A DNA stretch of 64,000 nt from Dehalococcoides mccartyi CG5 (GCF_000830885.1 NZ_CP006951.1:1054001-1118000); one strand, 5' to 3'. Positions 15,443 to 25,135 are shown, counted from the first letter of the stretch. Notes: generated by a model not told the origin, from the sequence alone. Numbers and translations: made by a program.

Positions 15443-17070
15443 CTCAGCTTGGTGAACTATTTGCACAGGGTAAACTTGAGGAAATCTGGGACCGTTGCTG
15501 TGGTTTTATAGACCTTAGCCTTGAAGATTTTATGAAGATACAGGAAAGACTCCTTCAGGAGCAGCTGGAGCTTCTCAAAAAATGTGAACTAGGCAAGCAT
15601 ATCTTCAATGGGGCTGTACCCACCAATTCAGAGGAACTGAGGCGGAGTGTACCCCTGACTACCTATGCAGACTATGCCCCTTTCCTGACAAAAAGACGCA
15701 TGGACATACTTCCCAAAAGACCTATCCTCTGGCAATATACCTCCGGTAAAAACGGCGAATACGCCCACCGCTGGGCACCGGTAACTGCCCGACAGATGGA
15801 CGAAGTAGAGTCACTGGTATGGGCAATGGCTCTCTTCAGCAGCTGCAATAAACGCAAGGACATAAATATCCGCCCCAATGATGCAGTGCTTTACGGCATG
15901 GCACCCCCGCCCTACGCCACCGGCACTATTGCCCGCTGTTTCCCCCACGAAAAGTTTAACTTCCTGCCCAAGGTGGAAGAAGCCGAAAGAATTCCTTTTG
16001 AAGACCGTATAAAGAAAGGTTTTCAGCTGGCTCTTTCTGAAGGGCTGGATTACAGTCTGGCTATGTCCAGTGTAACTGTGGCCATGGGCAACCGCTTCAG
16101 CCAGAGCAGCGGTAAAATGAGTATGAAATTCCTTCTGTCCAACCCTAAAGCCCTGTTGCGGCTGGCAAAAGGTAAAATCAAAGCCAAACTGGCCGGACGC
16201 CCCATGCTCCCTAAAGACCTCTGGAAGGTAAAGGGAATTATGACCTACGGTATTGACGGCAGTGTTTACCGTGAGAAAATAAAGGAACAGTGGGGACGGT
16301 ATCCGCTGGATTTCCACGGTTGTACCGAGGCCTTTTTAATAGCTACCCAAACCTGGGATTATTCCAGTATGACCTTTGTTCCCTATATGCAGTTCTTTGA
16401 GTTTATACCTGAAGAAGAGGCTATAAAGAGTTGGCGTGATACCAGCTACCAGCCCAAGACCCTGCTGATGAATGAATTGAAACCCGGCAACTACGAAGTG
16501 GTTATAACCAGCTTCCATGGCGGCCCATTCATCCGCTACCGGTTAGGACATCTGGTGCAGATAACATCTTTGCGTAACGAAGCTTTAAATATAGATATCC
16601 CCCAGATGATTTACCTGACCAGAGTAGATGACCAGATTGATATCGCCGGTTTTACCCGCCTGTCGGAAAAAGGCATCTGGCAGGCAGTGGAAAACAGCCA
16701 TATAGAATATGTGGATTGGATGGCCTGCAAGGAACGGGTAAACAATACACCCCGCCTGCACTTGTATATTGAACCCAAAGACAACACTACTCAGGACAAG
16801 GAACAGGCAATAGCATCTATCCACGAAGAACTGAAAAAAGTACACCCCGGTTATGCAGACTTGGAGTCGTTTATAGGTTTGATGCCGCTGGATGTTACCT
16901 TCCTGCCCAAAGGCTCTTTCAAACTGTATAAAATACGCCAGCAGAATGCAGGGGCAGATTTGGGCAACTTGAAGCCACCCCATTTGAATCCTTCCGCCGA
17001 GGATTTGGAATTTATGCTGCATACCACCACCAGAGTGACTGTGAAACAGGAAGAACCTGTAAGAGTCTAA
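15439..17070 (+). CDS. GH3-family acyl-adenylating (acyl acid-amido synthetase-like) protein
   Basis: 543 residues with GH3 superfamily features: an N-terminal VPLTTYADYAPFL segment, the Ser/Gly-rich ATP loop WQYTSGKNGEYAHRWAPVT near residues 95-113, an ATP-binding region around FHGCTEAF, and a C-terminal lid domain (KGSFKLYKIRQQ). In plants GH3 enzymes adenylate a carboxylic acid and join it to an amino acid; bacterial members are poorly understood. It is coupled by an ATGA overlap to the ICMT-like methyltransferase. A strong terminator follows. Confidence 0.78.
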   Translation: MTQLGELFAQGKLEEIWDRCCGFIDLSLEDFMKIQERLLQEQLELLKKCELGKHIFNGAVPTNSEELRRSVPLTTYADYAPFLTKRRMDILPKRPILWQYTSGKNGEYAHRWAPVTARQMDEVESLVWAMALFSSCNKRKDINIRPNDAVLYGMAPPPYATGTIARCFPHEKFNFLPKVEEAERIPFEDRIKKGFQLALSEGLDYSLAMSSVTVAMGNRFSQSSGKMSMKFLLSNPKALLRLAKGKIKAKLAGRPMLPKDLWKVKGIMTYGIDGSVYREKIKEQWGRYPLDFHGCTEAFLIATQTWDYSSMTFVPYMQFFEFIPEEEAIKSWRDTSYQPKTLLMNELKPGNYEVVITSFHGGPFIRYRLGHLVQITSLRNEALNIDIPQMIYLTRVDDQIDIAGFTRLSEKGIWQAVENSHIEYVDWMACKERVNNTPRLHLYIEPKDNTTQDKEQAIASIHEELKKVHPGYADLESFIGLMPLDVTFLPKGSFKLYKIRQQNAGADLGNLKPPHLNPSAEDLEFMLHTTTRVTVKQEEPVRV

Positions 17071-17098
17071 AACAAAAAACCACCAGTGTCAGCCAAAA

Positions 17099-17133
17099 AG
17101 GGGCGGTGCTCAAAGCTACCGCCCCTTGGTTTT
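17099..17133 (+). terminator. Rho-independent terminator after the GH3-like gene
   Basis: The stem GGGGCGGT...ACCGCCCC (17100-17125) with a 10-nt loop is followed by TTGGTTTT. It lies about 30 nt after the GH3-like stop codon. Confidence 0.75.
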
Positions 17134-17242
17134 ACCAGTTGTCCGTATTTGACAACAACCAGCTTGTACTTCATAATGGCTCAATACAAGCTTGATTTTT
17201 AACTATTCACCCGGATATAACGGGTAATAAAGAGGCATTTTC

Positions 17243-19768
17243 GTGACTATCTGGGCTCTGGTACCGCTTGTAACCAGTATTGCATATTTAGTGCTGCTGG
17301 CGGTTGTTCTGCTTTCAAAACGGCAGTCTATCACCAGAGTTTTTTCCGTGTTTTTAGGTGCCGCTGCTTTCTGGAGTTTCACCTCTTTCATGCTCCATAT
17401 TGATGCCCCGCCGGAGCAAACCCTGATCCGGCACAACCTGCTGAATATTGCCCTGTTTGCCACCATGCTTATGTACTACCAGTTTATCCGCGCCTATACC
17501 AACCGCAGAGGCAAACTTTTTCTGATAATAGGTTACATGGCACTGGCGCTGGATATTTTCCTTAACCTGACCGGACAGCTGGTCACATCCGCCTACATAG
17601 AGGACAATGTTGTTTACCACACAATAACTCCCGTGTTTTATTCTGTTTTTATATTTGCGTTATCATTCATCGGGGTAATTATTTACCACCTAGTCCAGAA
17701 ATATCGCCAATCTACAGACCCAGCTGAACGCAACCGCACACTGTATTTGGTACTGGGATGGGTAATAGTAGTCCTTTCAAGCTATACCAATCTTAGCGAC
17801 AACCCCCGTATCTACGGCCTTCCCCTTGACCATGTGGGCAACTTTATAAATGCGGGGATTATCGTTTACGCTATCACCCAGTACCGTTTGATTGATATCA
17901 AACTGATAGCCCGCAAAACCCTTACTTACGTCCTTCTATTCTTCTCCATGATAACTGTATATGCAGGAGCTATATTTATAGCTACGCGGATATTCCCTGC
18001 CGAAGAAATGTCTACTATCATCCTTATGGCAACCCTGATTGTACTGATACTGGCCATGACAGCCCGCCCGTTGAGAACATTTATTGAAAAGCGCATAGAC
18101 CGTCTGTTTTACCAGGAAACCTATGAATCCCGTCTGTCCCTCATGGGCTTTTCCCGCAAGATGGGCAATATACTTAATCTGGAGGAACTGGCCAAATCGC
18201 TGTTACCTGATCTGGCTAAGTCTTTAAATATAAATAAAGCTGCGCTGCTTTTCCCTGATGTTGCCAGCGGCGAATTCTCTATGGAGTACATCTACCCCGC
18301 AGATGACCACCTTAAAACCCAGTTCAAATTGGCGGCGGACAACCCCGTTATTTCCTGGCTGGATAAAAATAACGCCCAGCTTTATCTGAATAAACTGGAC
18401 AATCTGCCTGAACTGAAAGGCTTATGGCAGATAGAAAAAGAGCAACTCCAAAAATCAGAGATGGGGTTGTTGTATCCCATTAAAAGCCGCGACAAACTTA
18501 TAGGCATTATCGGGCTGGGAAACAAGAAGCGGGGGGGTATATATTCTACCGAGGATTTGGATATGCTGATAAGTGTGGCTAATCAGGCTGGTGTTATTAT
18601 AGAAAATGCCCAGCTCTACACTCAGGCCACTATCCGAGCCAATACCGATGAACTTACCCGCCTGTATAATCACCGCCACTTCCATGAGCGCATAGAACAG
18701 GAAATAGCCCGCGGTTCACGCTTCGGCAATACCTTTTCCCTGATACTGCTGGACCTTGACCTGTTTAAGGTCTACAACGACGTATACGGCCATCTGGCCG
18801 GTGACCAACTGCTACGCAGACTGGGTAAAATACTGGAAAACTCCATCCGCTCTATCGACATGGCTTTCCGCTATGGCGGTGAGGAATTTGCCATAATGCT
18901 ACCCGGCACCAAGATTGAAGACGCTTACCATGTAGCTGAACGTATCCGAAAGAATATTGAGTCTAAATCTTCCTTCCGTGACATGCCGATAACTGCTTCT
19001 CTGGGTCTGGCTAACTGGCCGACTGACGGGGTAATGAAAGAGGAGATTATAGCCAAGGCTGATGCCGCCCTGTACCGTTCAAAGGAAACCGGACGAAACC
19101 GCACCAGCCTGCCTGCTGACCTGAATAATAACTCCACCCAGATAATCAGCTCTGAATTGGAAGCCCGCCCCAAAGCCATGTCCATTATCTATGCTCTGGC
19201 GGCCACGGTTAACGCCAAAGATCACTATACTTACGGGCATTCCCGCAAGGTTAGTGAATATGCGGTGGCTCTGGCAGAGATATTGAAGCTCTCTGAGGAA
19301 AAAGTGGAAACTATACGGGCAGCCGGACTATTGCACGATATCGGCAAGATAGGCGTACCTGACCATATCCTGACAAAACCCTCCGCTCTGGACGATGAAG
19401 AATGGGAACCTATCAAGACCCACCCGGAACTGGGAGTGGAGATATTAAAACGTATCATGGATCTGGTTAACTGCCTTCCGGCTATACTCCATCACCATGA
19501 ACACTTTGACGGCAGCGGGTATCCTTTTGGACTGAAGGGTGAAAACATACCTCTGGAAGCCAGAATACTCAGCATAGCAGATGCCTATGATGCGGTTACT
19601 TCACCCCGCCCCTATCGCACCCAGCTTCACACTGAGCAAGCGGTAGCCGAACTGAAACGTTGTGCCGGCTCCCAGTTTGACCCTGAGCTGGTAGATATCT
19701 TCTGCCATGTTATTAAGCCTGAAGATTCCCCGCAGCTAAAAGCCTCACCTGAAACCGGCACTGAATAA
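17243..19768 (+). CDS. 7TM-GAF-GGDEF-HD-GYP cyclic-di-GMP signalling protein
   Basis: 841 residues. An N-terminal block of about seven or eight membrane helices (1-250) resembles the HisKA 7TM sensor module. A GAF-like domain follows (about 300-455), then a GGDEF domain with an intact GGEEF active site (about 544-549), and an HD-GYP domain with HDIGKIGVPD (about 698) and HHHEHFDGSGYP (about 750). An RSID sequence five residues before GGEEF fits the product-inhibition I-site. Both synthesis and breakdown of c-di-GMP look possible. The GTG start follows AGAGG. The gene is alone between a terminator and the convergent nadC. Confidence 0.9.
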   Translation: MTIWALVPLVTSIAYLVLLAVVLLSKRQSITRVFSVFLGAAAFWSFTSFMLHIDAPPEQTLIRHNLLNIALFATMLMYYQFIRAYTNRRGKLFLIIGYMALALDIFLNLTGQLVTSAYIEDNVVYHTITPVFYSVFIFALSFIGVIIYHLVQKYRQSTDPAERNRTLYLVLGWVIVVLSSYTNLSDNPRIYGLPLDHVGNFINAGIIVYAITQYRLIDIKLIARKTLTYVLLFFSMITVYAGAIFIATRIFPAEEMSTIILMATLIVLILAMTARPLRTFIEKRIDRLFYQETYESRLSLMGFSRKMGNILNLEELAKSLLPDLAKSLNINKAALLFPDVASGEFSMEYIYPADDHLKTQFKLAADNPVISWLDKNNAQLYLNKLDNLPELKGLWQIEKEQLQKSEMGLLYPIKSRDKLIGIIGLGNKKRGGIYSTEDLDMLISVANQAGVIIENAQLYTQATIRANTDELTRLYNHRHFHERIEQEIARGSRFGNTFSLILLDLDLFKVYNDVYGHLAGDQLLRRLGKILENSIRSIDMAFRYGGEEFAIMLPGTKIEDAYHVAERIRKNIESKSSFRDMPITASLGLANWPTDGVMKEEIIAKADAALYRSKETGRNRTSLPADLNNNSTQIISSELEARPKAMSIIYALAATVNAKDHYTYGHSRKVSEYAVALAEILKLSEEKVETIRAAGLLHDIGKIGVPDHILTKPSALDDEEWEPIKTHPELGVEILKRIMDLVNCLPAILHHHEHFDGSGYPFGLKGENIPLEARILSIADAYDAVTSPRPYRTQLHTEQAVAELKRCAGSQFDPELVDIFCHVIKPEDSPQLKASPETGTE

Positions 19769-19810
19769 ACTCCGTGCTGATTATTCTTTTTTAAGAGTTA
19801 CTTTAACCGG

Positions 19811-20671
19811 CTATTCCTGTGCCTGCTGCTGAACGGGAAACTCCAAACTGAAGTCCAGCGCCGGAGCCGAATGAGTCAAAGCCCCCACTGAAATAACATC
19901 AACCCCGGTCATGGCCACTTCACGGACATTATCCAGATTGATATTGCCGGAAGCCTCTATCTTTATGGTCTCCGGTATAATATCAACTGCCTTTTTCATA
20001 TCGGCAATGCTCATATTATCCAGTAAAATGGAATTGGGCGCAGCCTCTATGGCTTGTGCTACCTGTTCCAGAGTATTTACTTCTATAGTTACCGGCAGTT
20101 TGCTCTTGTTGGTTTTAGCCTTCTCAATGGCTTCTTTTACACCTATGCCTTTGGCAGACAAAGCCATCAGGTGGTTATCCTTTATAAGTATCCCGCAAGC
20201 CAGATCAGGTCTGTTGCTTTTGCCGCCTGCGGCATATACAGCATATTTTTCCAGTATCCGCATACCGGGTATGGTTTTACGGGTATCTGCCAGAGAAACA
20301 TTCAATCCATCTACTTTGGAAATATACTTGGCCGTAAGAGATGCAATGCCGCTTAAGTGGGTTATGAAATTCAGGGCGGTACGTTCACACTTGAGTATGT
20401 TTATCACCCTGCCGTTAAGCACCATGATAACATCTCCGGTTTTTACCCTCTTGCCGTCTTCTATCAGTATTTCCACTTCCATGGTAGGGTCATGCTTTAC
20501 AAATACTATCTTGGCTACTTCAGCTCCAGCCAGTACCCCATCCTGCTTGGCAACTATAATAGCCCGTCCTGCCAAAGAAGACGGGATAAGTGTTTCAGTA
20601 GTAACATCACCCCGGGCAAAATCTTCGTTACAGGCATTGTCGATAATTTTCTCAATTTGAGACTGGGACAT
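19811..20671 (-). CDS. nadC: Nicotinate-nucleotide pyrophosphorylase (carboxylating)
   Basis: 286 residues. Motifs include ARGDVTTETLIP near the N-terminus, the quinolinate-binding region LADTRKTIPGMRILEKYAV and the C-terminal IEASGNINLDNV. It converts quinolinate and PRPP to nicotinate mononucleotide in NAD synthesis. The ATG follows GGAGG. It starts 1 nt after the nadB stop, so the two are translated from one mRNA. Confidence 0.94.
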   Translation of the reverse strand: MSQSQIEKIIDNACNEDFARGDVTTETLIPSSLAGRAIIVAKQDGVLAGAEVAKIVFVKHDPTMEVEILIEDGKRVKTGDVIMVLNGRVINILKCERTALNFITHLSGIASLTAKYISKVDGLNVSLADTRKTIPGMRILEKYAVYAAGGKSNRPDLACGILIKDNHLMALSAKGIGVKEAIEKAKTNKSKLPVTIEVNTLEQVAQAIEAAPNSILLDNMSIADMKKAVDIIPETIKIEASGNINLDNVREVAMTGVDVISVGALTHSAPALDFSLEFPVQQQAQE

Positions 20672-20672
20672 G

Positions 20673-22220
20673 TTAATCCTCCTTAATAAAGACTATATGT
20701 TTTTCCCATTCGGGCTGGTGGTCAGGAAAATCAGTACGGTAATGTGCCCCGCGGCTTTCCTGCCTGAGCAGGGCTGATTCTACCATAAGCCTTCCGGCCA
20801 AAATAAGGTTTGCAAGTTCAATCCCTTTGCGGTTGGAAACGTCACCCAGACTGTATTGCCAGCCTGAGAGTATCTCCTGAGCTTTCACCAAACCGCCATA
20901 GCTTCTTATTATACCAGAGTCTTCCCAGAGAAGCTTCTGGAGAGCGGGTATTGAAGGCTCGGGTAAATCACGCACGTATTTGCCCCATCCCAGCAATCTT
21001 TTAGTCAGTTGGGGCAGCGGAGCAAGCATTTCAGGCTGGTTTTCACCGGCAGTGTATTCTATAATCCGCCTACCGAATACCAACACCTCTAAAAGCGAAT
21101 TTGAAGCCAGACGGTTCGCCCCGTGAACACCGGTACAGGCTACTTCGCCGCAGGCAAAAAGCCCCTTGATATTGGTTTCTCCCCAGCTGTCTACTTTTAT
21201 CCCGCCTATCATATAATGGGCCGCCGGAGAAACAGGTATGGCCTCACGGGTAATATCCAGTCCGTGATCCAGACAAAAACGGTATATCTGAGGAAAGCGG
21301 CTGCTTACTTTGTGGGGAGGCAAATGGGTAACATCCAGATAAACATGGTCAGCACCGGTTTTAAGCATCTCAAGGTGAATACTGCGAGCTACCACGTCTC
21401 TTGGGGCAAGTTCGGCCTGAGGGGAATATTCGAGCATAAAGCGTTTGCCCTCTATATTCCGCAAAATACCGCCTTCTCCCCGAACTGCCTCTGAAATAAG
21501 AAAAGGGGCAACCCCCGGCAGGTGAATAGCGGTAGGATGGAATTGGTAAAACTCCATATCTTTTATCTCAGCCCCAGCCCTGAAAGCCAGAGCTACCCCA
21601 TCAGCAGTGGCAACCTCCGGGTTAGTGGTAAAACTGAAAAGCTGACCAGCTCCGCCGGTTGCCAGTATCACAAAACGGCACAGGTAGTTCTGGATGGCAC
21701 CGGTATTTGTATCCAGAGTTGCCACACCCTTGATCTGGCCGTTTTCTATAATCAGCTCTTTGGCCAGAGTATCTTCCAGAACCTCAATCTCGGTAGTCCG
21801 TACCCAGTTGTTCAGGGTGATTTCAATGTGTTTGCCGGTGGCATCCCCCCCGGCATGAAGTATACGGGGACGACTGTGAGCAGCCTCTAAGGTAAGAGCT
21901 ATTTCACCGTTTACACTGTCAAAAGGCACTCCCAGATAAACAAGCTCGGCAATACGCTGTGGAGCTTCGTCTGCCAGCAAACGCACCATCTCACGGTCAC
22001 ATAAACCGTCTCCGGCTATCAGGGTATCTTCAAAATGCAAACGGGGAGAATCATCCGGGCCAATGGCGGCGGCTATGCCTCCCTGAGCATGGCGGGTATT
22101 GCAATCCTGTATCTTGCCTTTGGTAACCAGCAAAACACTTCCCCGGCCACGCGCCAGTAAAGCAGTATACAAACCGGCAATACCGCTGCCCACAATTATA
22201 TAGTCGTACCTGGAGTTCAA
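20673..22220 (-). CDS. nadB: L-aspartate oxidase
   Basis: 515 residues. The FAD dinucleotide-binding motif is VGSGIAGLYTALLA at residues 10-23. The succinate-dehydrogenase-like active-site segment is RHAQGGIAAAIG, with EFYQFHPTAIHLPG and SPAAHYMIGGIKVD further on. It oxidises aspartate to iminoaspartate for quinolinate synthase. NadA, which would complete the route, is not in this window. The start is a TTG with a weak SD. The operon order is miaB, yajC, nadB, nadC. Confidence 0.94.
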   Translation of the reverse strand: MNSRYDYIIVGSGIAGLYTALLARGRGSVLLVTKGKIQDCNTRHAQGGIAAAIGPDDSPRLHFEDTLIAGDGLCDREMVRLLADEAPQRIAELVYLGVPFDSVNGEIALTLEAAHSRPRILHAGGDATGKHIEITLNNWVRTTEIEVLEDTLAKELIIENGQIKGVATLDTNTGAIQNYLCRFVILATGGAGQLFSFTTNPEVATADGVALAFRAGAEIKDMEFYQFHPTAIHLPGVAPFLISEAVRGEGGILRNIEGKRFMLEYSPQAELAPRDVVARSIHLEMLKTGADHVYLDVTHLPPHKVSSRFPQIYRFCLDHGLDITREAIPVSPAAHYMIGGIKVDSWGETNIKGLFACGEVACTGVHGANRLASNSLLEVLVFGRRIIEYTAGENQPEMLAPLPQLTKRLLGWGKYVRDLPEPSIPALQKLLWEDSGIIRSYGGLVKAQEILSGWQYSLGDVSNRKGIELANLILAGRLMVESALLRQESRGAHYRTDFPDHQPEWEKHIVFIKED

Positions 22221-22241
22221 AATATGCCCGTCCTGGGGATT

Positions 22242-22520
22242 TTACTTTTTATCTTCGGGGGATTTTTTAAAACCGATAGCACCTCTGGAAACCTTAAGCA
22301 GAGTGCCTGACTCTACTTTGATAACTACGCTGTCTTCAGCTACAGATTCTATCACCCCGTGAATACCGCCTATAGTAATAACGCCGTCACCCTTGGCAAT
22401 TGATGACATAAGATTGGCATGATCCTTTTGACGCTGGCGTTGCGGCCTGATGATAAGAAAGTAGAACATACCAAAGAAAAGAGCCAGTAAAACAAACATC
22501 GTGATAGTCTGCTGATCCAT
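22242..22520 (-). CDS. yajC: Preprotein translocase subunit YajC
   Basis: 92 residues: one N-terminal membrane helix (TMFVLLALFFGMFYFLIIRP) followed by the conserved RPQRQRQKDHANLM and a small beta domain (GDGVITIGGIHGVIESV). YajC associates with SecDF at the inner membrane. SD AAAGGAG precedes the ATG. It follows miaB by 10 nt. Confidence 0.93.
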   Translation of the reverse strand: MDQQTITMFVLLALFFGMFYFLIIRPQRQRQKDHANLMSSIAKGDGVITIGGIHGVIESVAEDSVVIKVESGTLLKVSRGAIGFKKSPEDKK

Positions 22521-22530
22521 TTTTTCTCCT

Positions 22531-23787
22531 TTAACTTTCCAGGATATTTACCAGCTTTGCCTGCAAAGACCATGGGCTGGTTTTAAATATCTTAACCTTT
22601 ACCAGACATCCTTCAAGCGGTAAATCGCTCTCCAGAAATACCAGTTTACCACCTAAAGTGCGTCCCTGCCACTTATTCTTTTGCAACCCTTCCACAAGCA
22701 CCTCGGCAAATGTGTCCATGAGAGCGGCGTTTGCCTTGCCTACTGTTTCTTTCTGCAGGTCTTCTATAAGCTTCAGGCGGCGTTTTTTCTCTATAACGGG
22801 GACATCATCTGCCATGTCACGGGCAGCCACAGTCTGGGGGCGGGGTGAATAAGCGGCCACATGTATGGCATCATAACCTATATCGGCCATCAGTTTGTAG
22901 CTTTGATTAAACTGTTCTTCGTTTTCAGACGGAAAGCCTACTATCAAATCTGTCTGGAGGCTGATATCCGGCATGGCGGTTTTTATACGTTCCACCAGCT
23001 CACGGTATTGCTGATTGGTATATCCCCGCCGCATAGAGGCCAAAATGGTATCATCACCAGACTGCACCGGCAAGCTGAGCGAGCGGCAGACCTTAGGCAA
23101 GTGTGCCATGGCATCTATAAGCTTCTGGCTGATATCCTTGGGATGGCTGGTTAAAAAACGTATCCGTAACAGCCCCGTAATGTCATGAAGTGCCGAAAGC
23201 AAATCTGCCAGACAGGGCTTTTCAGGCAGGTCATGCCCGTAGGAATCTACATTTTGCCCCAGCAGTACCACTTCACGGCTGCCCCGCCTGACCAGTTCAG
23301 CCACTTCACAGCCTATTTCAGCTATACTTCGGCTTTTTTCCCGTCCGCGGCGGTAAGGCACAACACAGTAGGTACAGAAATTGTTACAGCCCTGCATAAT
23401 GGTCACATTGGCACTTACAGGCGGCCTAAGCGGCAGAATAAACCCTTCCGGAATTTCGCGCCAATCCGGCATACTGCCCGGACCAAAAATATAATCTACG
23501 AATGGAAATTTTTTCTTTATGAGGGAAATATCTTGCCCAACCAAACAGCCGGTCAGGGCTATTTTGAGTTTAGGATTTTTATTCTTCAAACTGCGTAAAA
23601 GATGCAAGCGGTTAACCACTTTGTTTTCAGCATGTTCACGGACAACACAGCTGTTTACCAGTACCAGTTCGGCATCTTCAGCTTTATCGGCTAAAGAGTA
23701 ACCCCACAGTTCAAAAAGCCTACCCAACCGGTCTGATTCGGCTTGATTCATCTGGCAGCCAATAGTCCAGAGGTAATAACCGGGCAT
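22531..23787 (-). CDS. miaB: tRNA-2-methylthio-N6-dimethylallyladenosine synthase
   Basis: 418 residues. The N-terminal methylthiotransferase domain has its three cluster cysteines in TIGCQMNQAESDR, VNSCVVREHAENK and ALTGCLVGQ. The radical SAM motif is CNNFCTYCVVPYRRGREKSR. A TRAM domain closes the C-terminus. It adds the methylthio group to i6A37 of tRNAs. I chose ATG 23787: GGAGAG lies 9 nt upstream, while the TTG at 23793 would be only 3 nt from it. Confidence 0.92.
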   Translation of the reverse strand: MPGYYLWTIGCQMNQAESDRLGRLFELWGYSLADKAEDAELVLVNSCVVREHAENKVVNRLHLLRSLKNKNPKLKIALTGCLVGQDISLIKKKFPFVDYIFGPGSMPDWREIPEGFILPLRPPVSANVTIMQGCNNFCTYCVVPYRRGREKSRSIAEIGCEVAELVRRGSREVVLLGQNVDSYGHDLPEKPCLADLLSALHDITGLLRIRFLTSHPKDISQKLIDAMAHLPKVCRSLSLPVQSGDDTILASMRRGYTNQQYRELVERIKTAMPDISLQTDLIVGFPSENEEQFNQSYKLMADIGYDAIHVAAYSPRPQTVAARDMADDVPVIEKKRRLKLIEDLQKETVGKANAALMDTFAEVLVEGLQKNKWQGRTLGGKLVFLESDLPLEGCLVKVKIFKTSPWSLQAKLVNILES

Positions 23788-23883
23788 AAGCAAAATCTCT
23801 CCGTATCCAGACTAAACTGAATATAGATTATACCCTAATACGAAGAAATATCATAAATACCAAAGAGGTATTCCAGTTTCAGT

Positions 23884-24228
23884 TCAAATACGGTTGCGAT
23901 AAGCCACAATCAGGCTGCTGGCAAAAACGAGTATTCCCAGACCCCAAAAAAACGGGCTGAAAGCCAAACCTACTACTGAAAAGATATACCCCGTAAAAAA
24001 CAGGGTAGAGCCCACTGCCGCTCTGGCATTCAGTTTGTCTTTAAGAACCAGAAAAAAACTTGCACCCATCACCAATCCGGTTATCAGGTACTCCACCCCT
24101 ACCAGTGTATCCGCATCTACAAACAGCTTGAAAATAGCCATAAACATAAACAGGGCAAAGGCTACCCCCAGCAGAACAAGCCATACTTTGAAAAATTTTT
24201 GGTCCAGAGTACTGTTTCCTTCAGTCAT
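23884..24228 (-). CDS. Small four-helix membrane protein of unknown function
   Basis: About 114 residues with four predicted membrane helices: VWLVLLGVAFALFMFMAIF, YLITGLVMGASFFLVL, a central Gly/Phe-rich helix and FFWGLGILVFASSLIVAY. No catalytic motif is seen. ATG 24228 is favoured because GGAG lies 7 nt upstream; the in-frame ATG at 24234 is too close to it. It may belong to the miaB transcript that follows on the same strand, 96 nt away. Confidence 0.6.
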   Translation of the reverse strand: MTEGNSTLDQKFFKVWLVLLGVAFALFMFMAIFKLFVDADTLVGVEYLITGLVMGASFFLVLKDKLNARAAVGSTLFFTGYIFSVVGLAFSPFFWGLGILVFASSLIVAYRNRI

Positions 24229-24483
24229 ATACATTCTCCTTATTCACCATTACAGGCAAGCACCTTATGCCCAAAATGGCATCCCTATTATTCCAAATAA
24301 CCTTAAACCCATGCGGATATTGCCAGTGATAAATAAACCTTCCGCCTGAAGTAGTGTATAAACCGGCATACTCATCTGTCAATGCCCCTCAGGTAAAATG
24401 TGCGGTGCTATGATTAACTGGATGTCTTGTATTTGCACTGCAGCGGTATTAGTATGCAATGAAACCGGTTGAGAGGAGGATGT

Positions 24484-24948
24484 ATGTTTAAAGAGTTTAA
24501 AATCTTTATCATGCGCGGCAATGTAGTAGATCTGGCTGTGGGTATTGTAATTGGCGCAGCCTTCGGGGCTATTGTAAACTCACTGGTAAAAGATGTGCTG
24601 ATGCCCCCTATCGGCTTGCTTTTGGGCAATGTTGATTTTGGCAATCTGTTTATCGTCCTTAAGGAAGGTGCCATTGGCGGGCCGTATGAATCCCTGCTGG
24701 TTGCCCAAACAGCGGGCGCTGTAACCATAAACTACGGGGTATTTATTAACGCCTTAATCAACTTTTTAATACTGGCTATGGCTATCTTCTTTTTTGTGGT
24801 AAGGCCGCTGAACCAGCTGGCTGCCCGCCAGAAAAGTAAAGAAGCTGTCATTCCTGCCCAAACTGATAAGAAAGATTGCCCTTACTGCGCTACCCAAATA
24901 CCCTTGAAAGCCAGTAAATGCCCTTACTGTACTTCAGAGCTTATGTAG
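24484..24948 (+). CDS. mscL: Large-conductance mechanosensitive channel MscL with C-terminal zinc ribbon
   Basis: 154 residues. The pore helix region FKIFIMRGNVVDLAVGIVIGAAFG and the second helix LINFLILAMAIFFFVVRPLNQL are typical of MscL. Instead of only the usual C-terminal helix, the protein ends with two CPYC pairs (DCPYCATQIPLKASKCPYC), a zinc ribbon. It releases solutes under osmotic down-shock. The ATG follows GAGGAGG. Its C-terminal domain could sense or stabilise the pentamer; that part is inference. Confidence 0.92.
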   Translation: MFKEFKIFIMRGNVVDLAVGIVIGAAFGAIVNSLVKDVLMPPIGLLLGNVDFGNLFIVLKEGAIGGPYESLLVAQTAGAVTINYGVFINALINFLILAMAIFFFVVRPLNQLAARQKSKEAVIPAQTDKKDCPYCATQIPLKASKCPYCTSELM

Positions 24949-24995
24949 GCAGAAGATGAAAATAAACAGGTGAGGATAAAAAGACTGAATTCTGA

Positions 24996-25087
24996 TGGCG
25001 GAGGGGGAGGGATTCGAACCCTCGACCCCGGTTTCCCGGGGCAAGCGCTTAGCAGGCGCCCGCACTAGACCACTATGCGACCCCCCC
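24996..25087 (-). tRNA. tRNA-Ser(GCT)
   Basis: On the minus strand the sequence folds as a class II tRNA: a 7-bp acceptor (GGGGGGG with CCCCTCC, one G-T pair), a D arm, an anticodon arm GGCGC-CTGCTAA-GCGCT with anticodon GCT, a long variable arm (CCCCGG/CCGGGG), a T arm GAGGG-TTCGAAT-CCCTC, discriminator G and an encoded CCA. The long variable arm and anticodon identify Ser (AGC/AGT codons). Confidence 0.95.
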
Positions 25088-25106
25088 AGTGCCCAAACAA
25101 GAAGAT

Positions 25107-25135
25107 AATATAGCATAAGAACCTAGTTCATACAA
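25107..25135 (-). promoter_or_regulatory. Promoter of tRNA-Ser
   Basis: On the minus strand TTGTAT (25130-25135), a 17-nt spacer and an extended TGC-TATATT (25107-25112) lie about 20 nt before the tRNA 5' end. Confidence 0.65.
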
